Shown here: piece by piece, positions 1 through 12,587 of the stretch
How positions within the stretch are numbered: position 1 is the first letter of the stretch
Layout of the letters: every line of letters begins with the position of its first letter
NCBI RefSeq assembly: GCF_008065135.1
Contig: NZ_CP042914.1
Coordinates: 1,550,001-1,614,000 of the forward strand
Length of the DNA: 64,000 nucleotides
Source of the DNA: Roseimaritima ulvae
GTDB taxonomy: Bacteria; Planctomycetota; Planctomycetia; Pirellulales; Pirellulaceae
Direction of reading: 5' to 3'
Notes under the pieces: generated by a model
The model's input: the letters and a program-made list of their open reading frames with translations, nothing else
Told to the model about the DNA's origin: nothing
Databases searched by the model: none
Translations under genes and position numbers: made by a program

Positions 1-28
1 GCTGACAAGAAGCGGCGAGTGAATTCCA

Positions 29-1408
29 ATGTGGACTTCGCCCTCTACTAAATTGGCATCAGGTATGACAACGGATAGCGAGACCTCGCCGCTGGGACGC
101 CCCCCGCGACTCGCCAACGTGCCCTTCAACCCCAGCCGACTCCCGTTTTTTTATGGCACGGTGGTGTTGGTCTGCGGCACGTTGGGGGTGTTAACCAGCG
201 CGCCGGGACAAACCGTTGGCGTGTCGGTGTTTACGGATTTTCTGATCGAAGCTCATCAATTGTCGCGGAGCTGGATCAGTTTTGCCTACATGGCGGGAAC
301 CATTTGCAGCGCCCTGTTGATCACTCGAGCCGGTCATTGGTACGACCGCGTGGGGGGCCGTTGGGTGTCGGCGTTTTCTGCTGCGATGCTGGCATTGGTT
401 TTATTGGGGATGAGTTTTTCCGTCACGCTTGCCGACTCGGTGGCAACAGTCCTCCCCGGCAGCTACCGCCACCACGTGTCGTTTGGCGTGTTGACGGTGG
501 GATTCTTCGCCATGCGTTTCTTTGGCCAAGGCATGCTGACTTTGTCGTCCCGCAACATGGTGCTGGAGTGGTTTGAGGCCAGGCGTGGGATGGCGATGGC
601 CGTGATCGGAATCTCGGTCGCTTTTGGTTTTTCGATAACGCCGCCACTGTTCGAATGGTTGATCCAGCGGGGCGGATGGTCGTGGGCCTGGCAAGTGATC
701 GCCGCGATGGTGGCGGGCTTTTCGCTGTTGGCATTTGCCTTCGGTCGCTCGCGACCGGAAGACCACGGCTTGCTGCCGGACGGTCCGTTTGCCAAGAAAG
801 ATCGCAAAACGCACGCGGAAACGCTGAGCGGCCGTTCATTTACGCTCGCCGAAGCAAGGCGTACTTATAGCTTCTGGGTGTTCACGCTCAGCGTCGTGTT
901 GTCCGGGCTGCTGCTGACCGCATTTTCCTTTCACGTCGTGTCGATCTTTTCCGATGCCGGCATGTCACGCTCGCAGGCGGTGGCTATTTTTGTCCCGGCT
1001 GCCTGCGTCAGTGTGGTGGTGGAATTTGTCGGCAGTTGGCTCAGCGACTTTGTCCGATTGAAATATTTGGCGATGGTTCAATTGGTGGGAATCTTGGTGT
1101 TGTCGCTAAGTCTATCGTTTCTAAATCCGGGGACTGCGGTAGTGTTTGTGGTGCTGGGAATGGGTTTGATGCAGGGCCTGTTCGGGATCATTTCCGGAGT
1201 GACGTGGCCGCGGTTTTATGGTCGCCAACATCTAGGCGCAATCTCGGGGTTCTCGACATCGATCGTAGTGGCCGGCACCGCGGTCGGCCCCTACCTGTTC
1301 AGTGTCGCCCACGATCGGTTCGGAAGTTACCGCGCGGCAACCGTGTTATGCGGAGTGGCGGCCCTAGCCCTATTAGCCGCCTCGCCGCGAGCCAACCGCC
1401 CGGAATAA
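29..1408 (+). CDS. MFS transporter
   Basis: A 459-residue membrane protein of the major facilitator superfamily, expected in the inner membrane with about 12 hydrophobic segments beginning near residue 40. The loop after the second or third segment (GHWYDRVGGRW) fits the MFS A-like signature, and a long hydrophilic stretch rich in K, D and R (around residues 245-275) is the usual central cytoplasmic loop. The fold resembles MFS members that carry monocarboxylates, but the substrate cannot be read from sequence. Two in-frame ATGs (29 and 65) are possible starts and neither has a strong Shine-Dalgarno site; only 28 bases of upstream sequence are visible, so any operon partner lies outside the window. 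Confidence 0.85.
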   Translation: MWTSPSTKLASGMTTDSETSPLGRPPRLANVPFNPSRLPFFYGTVVLVCGTLGVLTSAPGQTVGVSVFTDFLIEAHQLSRSWISFAYMAGTICSALLITRAGHWYDRVGGRWVSAFSAAMLALVLLGMSFSVTLADSVATVLPGSYRHHVSFGVLTVGFFAMRFFGQGMLTLSSRNMVLEWFEARRGMAMAVIGISVAFGFSITPPLFEWLIQRGGWSWAWQVIAAMVAGFSLLAFAFGRSRPEDHGLLPDGPFAKKDRKTHAETLSGRSFTLAEARRTYSFWVFTLSVVLSGLLLTAFSFHVVSIFSDAGMSRSQAVAIFVPAACVSVVVEFVGSWLSDFVRLKYLAMVQLVGILVLSLSLSFLNPGTAVVFVVLGMGLMQGLFGIISGVTWPRFYGRQHLGAISGFSTSIVVAGTAVGPYLFSVAHDRFGSYRAATVLCGVAALALLAASPRANRPE

Positions 1409-1450
1409 AACGTCGACGGCATTGGGCCCCGGCGGTTGGTGTTATCGTTC

Positions 1451-1645
1451 GTTACCCAGGGTTGCACCCTGGGCTAGTATAGAGCTGTCCCTTCGGGACG
1501 GCCGCAATCCCCAACCGGCCGCAGCCGCACCAGCCGGCCGCACCCGCCGCCCGAGCCCCAACGGGGCGGACCTATACCAGCCCAGGGTGAAACCCTGGGG
1601 AAACGGGGCACCACCAACGCCCGAGCCCCGAAGGGGCGGTCCTAT
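1451..1645. repeat. Mosaic palindromic element, left copy (RAYT-associated)
   Basis: The stretch opens with a module containing ACCCAGGGTTGCACCCTGGG followed by a CCCTTCGGGA hairpin. It closes with the inverted version of the same module (CCCCGAAGGGGCGG, then CAGCCCAGGG). The middle is a GC-rich CCGCACC-type stretch. A near copy in the same orientation lies at 2285-2476, on the other side of the RAYT gene. Inverted modules beside a RAYT are the known arrangement of REP/BIME elements. Confidence 0.85.
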
Positions 1646-2104
1646 TCAATCCCACGCATATCGTTCGTCGAGCTCGATTCCGTGGCGTCTGCACAGCTTT
1701 CGAAACTCGTCTTTGAACGATTCTTTTAGGTGATGCTTTTCTTGGTGGTCGATGTAGTGGCTGACCGCTTCGACGTTCGATTGGCTAACCGAAAACGCCC
1801 CGTAGCCGCCCTGCCATGAGAACGTCGACACGCCCTTCGCATGCTGCTTGACCCATTTACTCGTTTCCGTCTTCGCAACTTTTATTAGCTCCGCGATGGT
1901 AACCACCCGCGGCAACGTAACGAGCGCGTGTATATGATCTTCAACTCCGCCAATTCGTAGAGCGTGCGAATTGAATTCGTTCTTGAACACCGTCGCCATG
2001 TAGGGAAAGAGTTCGTTTCGCAAGCCGGAGTCACGAAGGAACGGTCGCCGCTGCTTGGTCGAAAAGACACAGTGCAGGTAAACCCGGGCAAGGGATTGTG
2101 ACAT
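1646..2104 (-). CDS. REP-associated tyrosine transposase (RAYT, Y1 / IS200-like)
   Basis: A 152-residue Y1 transposase-family protein. The HUH motif is His57-Ile-His59 (EDHIHALV), and the likely nucleophile is Tyr117 in SHYIDHQEKHH, preceded by the conserved WQGGYGAFSVS segment. RAYTs are domesticated relatives of IS200/IS605 TnpA that act on single-stranded REP hairpins. The start is the ATG at 2104; an upstream extension to 2200 reads through palindromic repeat and lacks family similarity. The gene lies between two copies of a mosaic palindromic element, as expected for a RAYT with its own REP family. All catalytic residues are present, so it looks intact. Confidence 0.9.
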   Translation of the reverse strand: MSQSLARVYLHCVFSTKQRRPFLRDSGLRNELFPYMATVFKNEFNSHALRIGGVEDHIHALVTLPRVVTIAELIKVAKTETSKWVKQHAKGVSTFSWQGGYGAFSVSQSNVEAVSHYIDHQEKHHLKESFKDEFRKLCRRHGIELDERYAWD

Positions 2105-2284
2105 CACGCGACTCCTAGATCGTAGGACTGCCCCGTTGGGCGTGAATAGATCGTTGCCATCCGTCTGATATAGGGTTGGCTCTTCGGGACCGCGAATCAA
2201 CTACTGGTCTCTTGTCTCCCCTCCGCTCACCCGTCGTGCTGAATGTAGGGTCGCCCCGTTGGGGCTAGGGGGACAGGGCCATGC

Positions 2285-2476
2285 GTTACCCAGGGTTGCA
2301 CCCTGGGCTAGTATAGAGCTGTCCCTTCGGGACGTCCGCAATCCCCAACCGGCCGCACCCGCCGCCCGGCCGCACCCACCGTCCCCAACCCCGAAGGGGC
2401 GGTCCTATACCAGCCCAGGGTGCAACCCTGGAGAGACGGGCGAGGCACCCACAAAAGCCCCGAAGGGGCGGCCCTA
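2285..2476. repeat. Mosaic palindromic element, right copy (RAYT-associated)
   Basis: This is a direct-orientation near copy of the element at 1451-1645. It has the same opening (ACCCAGGGTTGCACCCTGGG, then CCCTTCGGGA), the same CCGCACC-rich centre and the same inverted closing module (CCCCGAAGGGGCGGTCCTAT, then CAGCCCAGGG). Shorter partial modules (GCCCCGTTGGGG type) occur between the RAYT start and this copy, at about 2125-2265. The element ends about 10 bases before the stop of the DUF1592 gene. Confidence 0.85.
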
Positions 2477-2485
2477 TGCCATAGG

Positions 2486-5061
<2,576 letters not shown>

Positions 5062-5065
<4 letters not shown>

Positions 5066-6381
5066 ACCAGCACTTCCTTTAGCGGGCCGTTGCTGTCGTC
5101 GTATTTCTTGGCCATCTTCTCGTCCATGTTGAAACGGTCACAATTTTGGCCGGCGGCGCACAGCAGCGATGCGTACAGTGAGTTGATCGGTCGCTTGCCG
5201 TCCAGTTGAGTGAAGCAACCGGTTTTGAAGGCGCCGTCCAGGTTGCCCAACAGCATCACCGGCCAATTGGCACCGTTAGTGTGCTGCTTGTCGGCGTTGT
5301 TGCTGGTGTACACGATCAAGGTATGGTCCATCATCGTGCCACTGCCTTCGGGAACGCTCTCCAACGACTCCATCAGCCGCACCAGCATGCGGCTGTTGTA
5401 CTGACGGATTTTGATCCAGATCGGATTGTCGGGTTGCTCCATGTGCCCCAGGTTGTGTCCCTGCTGGTCAATCCCCAGCCCCTTCCAGGCACCGAAGATT
5501 TCTCCGCGACCGGAACCGATGGTCAGAGTGTTGGTGATCCCTGAGGTGAGCGCCGAGATACCAATATCCAGCAGGCAGTCGTGCCAGTCGGTTTCGAATT
5601 CCGGATTCGTGTATCGTTCGTCGACGGTGGGCGCAAAGTTGCGAAGATGTTCGGACACGGTTCCGAGTCGCGTCCGCAGACCGTTGATGTCTTTAAAGCC
5701 TTGAACGTATTGTCCGTACCGTTGACGATCGGCTGCTGGCAATGCGCGGCCTTCGGCAGCGGCCAGGGCTTCGATCTGGCTCATCACACTCGACTGGGCT
5801 TCGTGTTGGGTGCGAATGTCGCCGCTGGAAATGCCTCCGTACAACATCTGGTACAGATGATTGGGATTGGAGTGCATAAAAATCGGCTGCCCGGCACCGC
5901 TGGCCGACAGCGTGGCGATCGTGGGCTTGGCCTTCATGTTTTCGATCGAATCCATGCCGATGCACAGATGCGGCAGCAAGGTCTGCGGCAAGACTTTACT
6001 CAACTCATAATCGACCGTCGACGCACTGGGCGGCACGCCGTCGCTGCCGCGATAACCGCCGAGCGCGCCGAAGAAGGCGCTGTGCGAGGGACTGGTGTGC
6101 ATTCCGTGCAGGCCGTTGATGATGTGCAACCGTTCCTTATAAGGCTCCAACGCCGCGATCGGTTCGGGCAATTTGGCTTTGGCCAACGAGCCGCTGCTGC
6201 TCATATTCGTGGGAATGCAGGTTTTGGGATCGAAGCCCTGATTCTGCATAAAGAATACGATCCGTTTGGGAGTGGTATTCTGAACAGGGGAAGCCAGCAG
6301 ACGCTCGGGGAAAAGCGAGGTGCCCAGAGCGGCACCGGTGCCGGCTGCCATGGCTTGCAGCATTTTTCGACGGTTGAGCAT
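5062..6381 (-). CDS. DUF1552 secreted protein with Tat-like leader
   Basis: A 439-residue protein of the DUF1552 family, common in planctomycetes beside DUF1592 cytochrome-like partners. The start at 6381 gives a leader [20 protein letters not shown], a twin-Arg-type signal followed by a hydrophobic stretch. The ORF continues upstream to 6558, but that part has no leader character. The family resembles DUF1501 and sulfatase/alkaline-phosphatase-like folds, but its reaction is unknown. The mature part opens with [17 protein letters not shown] and contains [12 protein letters not shown] and [13 protein letters not shown], segments typical of the family. It is the first gene of a coupled pair: its TGA overlaps the ATG of the DUF1592 gene. 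Confidence 0.88.
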
Positions 6382-6863
6382 GTTCGATTTCTCAACGAGT
6401 GAAACGGTTGTTTGACGCGGCTCCACTGCCCACCGGATGGCGGAGAGGGGAGTCCGGCACACCCACTTGGTCGCCAGAGGGGTCCGGCAACAGGCAAGCG
6501 TACGTGGAAAGGAAGGCGGGTAAGTGAGGTAGGATCCTTTAATAGATGCGCGAAGCATCGATTTTATTCTAGCCGTCCAGACAATAGCCGCAACTAATTT
6601 ATCGGCAATGGGTTAGGACGCTCCCTCGGCTTGCGTTATCGGCGGCCAGGCGACCAACGGAGCGAAAGAAAATTCAATCAGCCGGCGACGGGGGCGTGCG
6701 CGGGCCGGGGGGTGGAGTTACTTACACGGGCCGGGGACCCATGCTACGTGGGGAAACGCTTGCGAATCGGGAACGCGGCGTCTAATCTGCGCTGCAACGC
6801 TAGACCTTTCCTGCAAGTTCTCCCAACGCCCCGCGGTACTCCTTTTCGGGAAGCAACCACACG
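6382..6863. other. Intergenic region between divergent genes, with one dispersed repeat
   Basis: This 482-base stretch separates the DUF1552 leader (minus) from a sulfatase (plus) and should carry both promoters, none of which I can place with confidence. The only recognisable element is a copy of CACGGGCCGGGGACCCATGC at 6725-6747, a dispersed repeat also found at 22780, 22977, 23007 and 27137. Confidence 0.5.
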
Positions 6864-8408
6864 ATGACCTCGATCCTCCGTGGACTCACTCTCCTGCTCG
6901 CCCTGGCCTGCTCTTCGGGGCTTGCCCACGCGGACGAGCGTCCCAATGTGATCCTGATCTTTGCCGACGACCTGGGCCCCGGGATGCTGGGATGTTACGG
7001 CCAGCAGGTCGTGCAGACGCCCAACATCGACCGGCTGGCCGCCGAGGGCATGAAGTTCACAAACTACTACGGCGGCGTCTACTGCGCCCCGGCTCGTTGG
7101 ACGCTACTGACCGGGATGCATGACGGCCGCCTCGGTGGCTGGAAACAAACGCGTCCGGGGCTGCCCATCTGGCGTGACTCCGGCGCCATCACCGAAGCCG
7201 AGTACCAGAAACGCCTGACCGCGCTGAAAGCCAATGCGCACCCGATTGCCGACGAGGAAATCTTCCTGGCTCAAGTCGCTGGGCAAGCCGGCTACCAGAC
7301 CGCCCAATTCGGCAAACTCGACCGTGGCTTTCTGACTTGGCACGAGCGCGTCAAACGATTCGGTTGGGACTTCTACGAAGGCTACTACGACCATCAACGC
7401 TGCCATGGGTTCTACCCGCCTTACCTGTGGCGTAACGGCGAACGTTTCGAACTGCCCGGCAACACCATGGCAAATTGTGGCAAGACGAGCGAACAGGGCG
7501 ATGAACCGGTGGGCTATGGCGGCGAGACGTATTCGCAGAATGTGTTTATCCAAGGCATCTTGAAATACCTGCGTTCGCATCAAGACAAACCCTTCTTTCT
7601 CTACCATCCGACTCAGCTGCCTCACGGCCCCGTCGCGATCCCCGAGCTGCATCCCGATTTTGCCAATCATCCGACGATGACGTTGGCGGAGAAGAAATAC
7701 GCGTCGATGGTCAAAATGCTGGACGACCACGTGGGCCTGATCCTGGCGGAATTGGAGACGTTGGGCTTGGATGAAAACACTGTCGTGCTGTTTGCTTCAG
7801 ACAACGGACACGAGTTGTACTACGGCCCCAAACCGGACTACAAACAACAACGCCTGCCCGATGGCCGGCGTGCCAACCTGACCGACCGCAAATGGCGTTC
7901 ACGCGAGCACGGTGACATCTTCGACGGTGCCGGCGGGCGAGCCGGTTTAAAACGCAGTGGCTTCCAAGGCGGCATGCAATGCCCGCTGATCGTGCGCTGG
8001 CCGGGCAAGATCGCCGCGGGCAGTGAAACCGCATTGCTGAGTTCTCACTACGACTTCTTGGCCACCTTGGCGGACCTGGTCGGCCAACCGGTACCGGCCG
8101 GCAAAGACGGCATCTCGTACTTGCCAACGCTGCTCGGCAAGCCGCAAACGCAGCAACATGATTACATCGTCGTCAACAACCAGTTTCAAGCCGTGGGCAG
8201 CAGTGCGTTGATCACGCGGGATGGGTTAAAACTGGTGGAGATCGACAAGAAGAACGGCAAGTATCAGCTGTACAACATCCTGACCGACAACGAAGAGCGG
8301 CATAATCTGGAAGACCGTCACCCCGAGCTGACCGAGCGGCTGATCAAAATCCTACAACGCGAAACCAATTCGCAGCGACCGGATCTAGTGCGCACCGGCG
8401 CGCAATGA
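6864..8408 (+). CDS. Arylsulfatase-family sulfatase, secreted
   Basis: A 514-residue sulfatase that hydrolyses sulfate esters, probably on polysaccharides. The leader is MTSILRGLTLLLALACSSGL with cleavage near AHA. Metal ligands appear as FADDLG (Asp35, Asp36) and SDNGH (Asp313, Asn314). The formylglycine signature is CAPAR with Cys74, to be oxidised to formylglycine by a maturase not seen here. The C-terminal QLYNILTDNEERHNLED is typical of the family. The gene stands alone, followed by a 1 kb tandem repeat array, and is upstream of the fucose isomerase operon, so a sulfated fucan substrate is conceivable but unproven. Confidence 0.92.
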   Translation: MTSILRGLTLLLALACSSGLAHADERPNVILIFADDLGPGMLGCYGQQVVQTPNIDRLAAEGMKFTNYYGGVYCAPARWTLLTGMHDGRLGGWKQTRPGLPIWRDSGAITEAEYQKRLTALKANAHPIADEEIFLAQVAGQAGYQTAQFGKLDRGFLTWHERVKRFGWDFYEGYYDHQRCHGFYPPYLWRNGERFELPGNTMANCGKTSEQGDEPVGYGGETYSQNVFIQGILKYLRSHQDKPFFLYHPTQLPHGPVAIPELHPDFANHPTMTLAEKKYASMVKMLDDHVGLILAELETLGLDENTVVLFASDNGHELYYGPKPDYKQQRLPDGRRANLTDRKWRSREHGDIFDGAGGRAGLKRSGFQGGMQCPLIVRWPGKIAAGSETALLSSHYDFLATLADLVGQPVPAGKDGISYLPTLLGKPQTQQHDYIVVNNQFQAVGSSALITRDGLKLVEIDKKNGKYQLYNILTDNEERHNLEDRHPELTERLIKILQRETNSQRPDLVRTGAQ

Positions 8409-8433
8409 ACCACAGAGTCGGCCGGCGACAATT

Positions 8434-9500
8434 GTTTAACCCGTAGCCGCAGGCGCCGGCGCGGGCCGCCGCGGACGATTGCATCAACGCTTCGTGGGCC
8501 CCACCTGTTCGCTTCGCTTACCACATCCCGGCCGACATACGCCGGCGCCTGCGGAGCCTGCCATGCCCAACGGTAAAAACAGAACGCTGAGAGGCTCCTG
8601 CGGCTGCCCTCGTTTAACCCGTAGCCGCAGGCGCCGGCGCGGGCTGCCGCGGACGATTGCATCAACGCTTCGTGTGCCCCACGTCTTCGCTTCGATTGCA
8701 ACCTCCTGGCGGACAACGCCTGCGCCTGCGGAGCCTGCCATACCTAACGGTAAAAACAGAACGCCAAGAGGCTCCTGCGGCTGCCCTCGTTTAACCCGTA
8801 GCCGCAGGCGCCGGCGCGGGCCGCCGCAGACGATTGCATGAACGCTTCGTGTGCCCCACGTCTTCGCTTCGATTGCAACCTCCTGGCGGACAACGCCTGC
8901 GCCTGCGGAGCCTGCCATACCTAACGGTAAAAACAGAACGCCAAGAGGCTCCTGCGGCTACGGGTTAAACGAGTGCCCGCCGGCGCGGGCCGCCGCAGAC
9001 GATTGCATGAACGCTTCGTGTGCCCCACGTCTTCGCTTCGATTGCAACCTCCTGGCGGACATACGCCGGCGCCTGCGGAGCCTACCACGTCCAACGGTAG
9101 ATACAGAACGCCAAGAGGCTCCTGCGGCGGCCTCGTTTAACCCGTAGCCGCAGGCGCCGGCGCGGGCTGCCGCGGACGATTGCATGAACGCTTGCTGTGC
9201 CCCACCTGTTCGCTTCGATTACCACGCCCGGCGGACATGCGCCGGCGCCTGCGGAGCCTGCCACGTCCAACGGTAGATACAGAACGCCAAGAGGCTCCTG
9301 CGGCTACGGGTTAAACGAGGAGGCCGCCGGCGCGGGCTGCCGCGGACGATTGCATAAACGCTTGCTGTGCCCCACGTCTCGCTTCGAATACCACGCCTGG
9401 CCGACATGCGCCGGCGCCTGCGGAGCCTACCACGTCCAACGGTAGATACAGAACGCCAAGAGGCTCCTGCGGCTACGGGTTAAACGAGGAGGCCGCCGGA
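8434..9500. repeat. Tandem array of ~175-bp GC-rich repeat units
   Basis: About six units start at 8434, 8612, 8789, ~8961, 9135 and 9308, with a terminal fragment near 9480. Unit spacing is 172-178 bp. Each unit begins GTTTAACCCGTAGCCGCAGG and ends with CTCCTGCGGC, in some units followed by the inverted form CCTGCGGCTACGGGTTAAAC, so unit borders are inverted repeats. Inside are GCCGGCGCGGG, a conserved ACGATTGCAT segment, and AACGGTAAAAACAGAACGCC. Apparent small ORFs on both strands are by-products of the repetition. It fills the space between the sulfatase and fucI. Confidence 0.95.
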
Positions 9501-9610
9501 ATCTGACCGACGACACGGGTAGCCATGGTCGCGTACAGCTAGGCGGACAGTACAATGCAGGACCGTTAACGCTTATCGCTCATCTCAAGTCTCCCCAGGA
9601 ATCACGCTCC

Positions 9611-11425
9611 ATGACGTCTTCGCAGGTATCCCCGTCGGTTTTTCAAGGTGAGCTTCCCAAGATCGGCATTCGCCCGACCATCGACGGGCGACTGGGCGGC
9701 GTGCGTGAATCGCTGGAAGACCAAACGATGAACCTGGCCCAGCGGGTCGCGGAGCTGATCTCCGGCAGCGTGCACTATCCCAACGGCGAACCGGTGCAAT
9801 GCGTGATCGCCGACACCTGCATCGGGGGCGTTGCCGAAGCCACGGCCTGTGAAGAACAGTTTCGCCGCGAAAACGTCGGCGTTTCTCTAACGGTCACGCC
9901 CTGCTGGTGCTACGGATCGGAAACCATGGACATGGATCCGCTGCGTCCCAAAGCCGTCTTCGGATTTAACGGCACCGAACGCCCCGGAGCGGTGTATCTG
10001 GCTGCAGTCCTGGCCGGTCACACGCAAAAGGGCATTCCCGCGTTTGGCATCTATGGCCAGGATGTTCAAGATGCTGGCGACGCCAATCTGCCCGCGGACG
10101 TGCAAGCCAAAATCTTAAACTTTGCCCGCTGCGGACTGGCCGTCGCCCTGATGCGCGGTAAGGCCTACCTGTCGATGGGCGGCACGTCGATGGGCATCGC
10201 CGGCTCGATGGTCGACTATGCCTTCTGGGAACAATGGCTGGGCATGCGGGTCGAAGACATCGACATGAGCGAATTCATCGGGCGGATGAACAAGGACCAG
10301 TTCGATCAGGACGAATACCAGCAAGCCCTGGCCTGGGTGAAGGAAAACTGCCCCGAAGGCGACGACTACAACGGCGAAGATGGCAAACGCTCACGCGAAC
10401 AACTGGACACCGAATGGTCGGACTGCGTCAAAATGGCGCTGATCGCCCGCGACCTGATGGTCGGTAACCCGAAACTGGCCGAGATGGGACTGCGCGAACA
10501 AGCTCAAGGCCATCAAGCCATCGCTTCGGGCTTTCAAGGTCAACGCCAGTGGACCGACCATTTTCCTAATGGCGACTTCATGGAAGCCATCCTGAACACT
10601 TCGTTCGATTGGAATGGTCGGCGGGCTCCCTACATCGTGGCCACCGAAAACGATGCCCTCAACGCCGCCACGATGCTGTTCGGGCATCTGCTGACCAATA
10701 CGGCTCAGGTATTTGCGGACCTGCGAACCTACTGGAGTCCCGAAGCGGTGGCGTCGGCCTGCGAGGGCTTTCAATTGGATGGTGCCGGCGCCGACGGCTT
10801 GTTGCACCTAATCAATTCCGGCCCCGCGACGCTGGACGGCACCGGTGAGCAAACCGACGCGGAAGGCAAGCCAACGATGAAACCCTTCTGGGAGATCGCC
10901 GATGAAGAAGTCGAAAAGTGCCTGCAAGCCACCACCTGGCATCCTTCGATTACCGAGTATTTTCCCGGCGGCGGGATGAGCACGCGGTACCGCACGCGCG
11001 GCGGCATGCCGGCCACGATGACGCGGATCAATCTGGTCGCGGGATTGGGACCGGCACTGCAAATTGCCGAAGGTCATACAGTGGAACTGCCTGGCCAGGT
11101 TCACGACGTGCTGGACAATCGCACCAACCCCACCTGGCCGACCACTTGGTTCGCGCCTTCGCTGACCGGCAAGGGGGCCTTTACGTCTACCTATGAAGTT
11201 ATGAACCACTGGGGCGCGAACCACTGTGTGATGACGGCCGGGCACGTCGGCCACCTGTTCATCACGCTGGCGTCGCTGCTTCGCATCCCGGTTTACATGC
11301 ACAACGTCGATGCGTCGCGGGTCTTCCGTCCGAGCGCTTGGAATGCGTTTGGAACGGAAAACGCGGAATCGGCGGACTTCCGAGCGTGTCAGAACTTTGG
11401 ACCGCTATACGGCCGAGGCCACTAA
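9611..11425 (+). CDS. fucI: L-fucose isomerase family protein
   Basis: A 604-residue cytoplasmic aldose-ketose isomerase that would convert L-fucose to L-fuculose, or a related sugar such as D-arabinose, using Mn2+. The N-terminal [18 protein letters not shown] is the hallmark of Fuc[28 protein letters not shown] and the C-terminal [15 protein letters not shown], which probably carries a metal-binding His, are also family-like. Length matches the ~590-residue family. It heads a three-gene operon: its stop is 2 bases before the ATG of the hydroxyacid dehydrogenase. In planctomycetes such genes serve growth on fucose or fucoidan. Confidence 0.92.
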   Translation: MTSSQVSPSVFQGELPKIGIRPTIDGRLGGVRESLEDQTMNLAQRVAELISGSVHYPNGEPVQCVIADTCIGGVAEATACEEQFRRENVGVSLTVTPCWCYGSETMDMDPLRPKAVFGFNGTERPGAVYLAAVLAGHTQKGIPAFGIYGQDVQDAGDANLPADVQAKILNFARCGLAVALMRGKAYLSMGGTSMGIAGSMVDYAFWEQWLGMRVEDIDMSEFIGRMNKDQFDQDEYQQALAWVKENCPEGDDYNGEDGKRSREQLDTEWSDCVKMALIARDLMVGNPKLAEMGLREQAQGHQAIASGFQGQRQWTDHFPNGDFMEAILNTSFDWNGRRAPYIVATENDALNAATMLFGHLLTNTAQVFADLRTYWSPEAVASACEGFQLDGAGADGLLHLINSGPATLDGTGEQTDAEGKPTMKPFWEIADEEVEKCLQATTWHPSITEYFPGGGMSTRYRTRGGMPATMTRINLVAGLGPALQIAEGHTVELPGQVHDVLDNRTNPTWPTTWFAPSLTGKGAFTSTYEVMNHWGANHCVMTAGHVGHLFITLASLLRIPVYMHNVDASRVFRPSAWNAFGTENAESADFRACQNFGPLYGRGH

Positions 11426-11427
11426 TC

Positions 11428-12585
11428 ATGACTGCACTTGACTACGACCCCCGCTTTCCCGGCATCGATGACTTGCGCAACCGGGCCCGCAAACGCATTC
11501 CCCGGTTTGCTTTTGAATACCTGGATGGCGGCTGCAATGAAGATGTCAACCTGCATCGCAATACGGCCGAAATCCGTGATGTGGAACTGATCCCACAGTA
11601 CCTGTCCAAGCACATTCGTTCGGACATGAGTACAGAATTGTTCGGTCACACCTACGACGCACCGTTTGGTATCTCGCCGATCGGGCTGCAAGGATTGATG
11701 TGGCCGCGAACGCCAGAGATTTTAGCGGCGGCCGCGTTTCAACATAACATTCCGTTTTGTTTAAGCACGGTGTCGACCAGCAGCATCGAAACGATCGCCA
11801 AAATCACCGAAGGGCGAGCTTGGTTCCAACTCTACCATCCCACCGAAGATCACGTCCGCGACGATATCATCCGTCGTGTGCAGGAAGCCCAGTTGCCCGT
11901 GCTGGTGATCTTGGCCGACGTTCCCACGTTTGGCTATCGGCCGCGCGATATCCGCAACGGTTTGGCGATGCCGCCCAGCATGTCGCTGCGCAATATCCTG
12001 CAGATTCTGGGGCGGCCGCACTGGGCCCTGCAAACCCTGGTTAACGGGCAACCCGCTTTTGAAACCCTCAAACCCTACATGCCCAAGGGCCTGAACCTGA
12101 AGCAGCTCGGACAGTTCATGGACAAGACGTTTTCGGGTCGCTTGAACGAGGAAAAAATCAAACCGATTCGCGATATGTGGCCCGGCAAGTTGGTCGTCAA
12201 AGGCATTGCCTGTGAAGCCGACGCGGAGCGTTGTCTGCGGTTGGGCGTGGATGGCTTGTGGGTTTCCAACCACGGCGGCCGTCAACTGGATGCGGGCGAA
12301 TCGGCGATCAAGGCGCTGCGAGGCATTGTGGAGAAATACAAGGGACAAGCTACGATCATGATGGATTCCGGCATCCGCAGCGGACCGGATATCGCTCGTA
12401 CGCTGGCCACCGGAGCCGACTTTACGATGCTCGGTCGCACGTTCATGTACGGTGCCGCGGCATTGGGCAAACGCGGCGGTAACCACACGATCGCGATCCT
12501 TAAACGTCAACTGCAACAAGTCATGGAACAACTCTGCTGCCAACGCGTCGCCGACTTCCCCAATCACCTGTCTCCAAAGCCCTAG
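11428..12585 (+). CDS. FMN-dependent alpha-hydroxyacid dehydrogenase (LldD/glycolate oxidase family)
   Basis: A 385-residue TIM-barrel flavoenzyme that oxidises L-2-hydroxyacids such as L-lactate to 2-oxoacids. Diagnostic segments are AFEYLDGGCNED near the N terminus, SPIGLQGLMWP, and the active-site SNHGGRQLD with catalytic His282, then DSGIRSGPDIARTLATGAD for FMN phosphate binding. The ATG at 11428 follows the fucI stop by 2 bases; an upstream extension to 11338 is inside fucI. In the operon with fucI it may oxidise L-lactate made from fucose-derived lactaldehyde, which is inference. The exact hydroxyacid cannot be told from sequence. Confidence 0.9.
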   Translation: MTALDYDPRFPGIDDLRNRARKRIPRFAFEYLDGGCNEDVNLHRNTAEIRDVELIPQYLSKHIRSDMSTELFGHTYDAPFGISPIGLQGLMWPRTPEILAAAAFQHNIPFCLSTVSTSSIETIAKITEGRAWFQLYHPTEDHVRDDIIRRVQEAQLPVLVILADVPTFGYRPRDIRNGLAMPPSMSLRNILQILGRPHWALQTLVNGQPAFETLKPYMPKGLNLKQLGQFMDKTFSGRLNEEKIKPIRDMWPGKLVVKGIACEADAERCLRLGVDGLWVSNHGGRQLDAGESAIKALRGIVEKYKGQATIMMDSGIRSGPDIARTLATGADFTMLGRTFMYGAAALGKRGGNHTIAILKRQLQQVMEQLCCQRVADFPNHLSPKP

Positions 12586-12587
12586 CC

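Noticed and set aside
2104-2200. Longer start for the RAYT protein at 2200
   Set aside because: The extra 32 residues come from palindromic repeat sequence and precede the typical RAYT N terminus.
8479-9445. Several overlapping ORFs of 60-144 codons on both strands
   Set aside because: They are open only because the ~175-bp units are GC-rich and repeated; peptides are repetitive and occur on both strands.
8434-9500. CRISPR array
   Set aside because: Units of ~175 bp are similar along their whole length with no unique spacers, and no cas genes are nearby.
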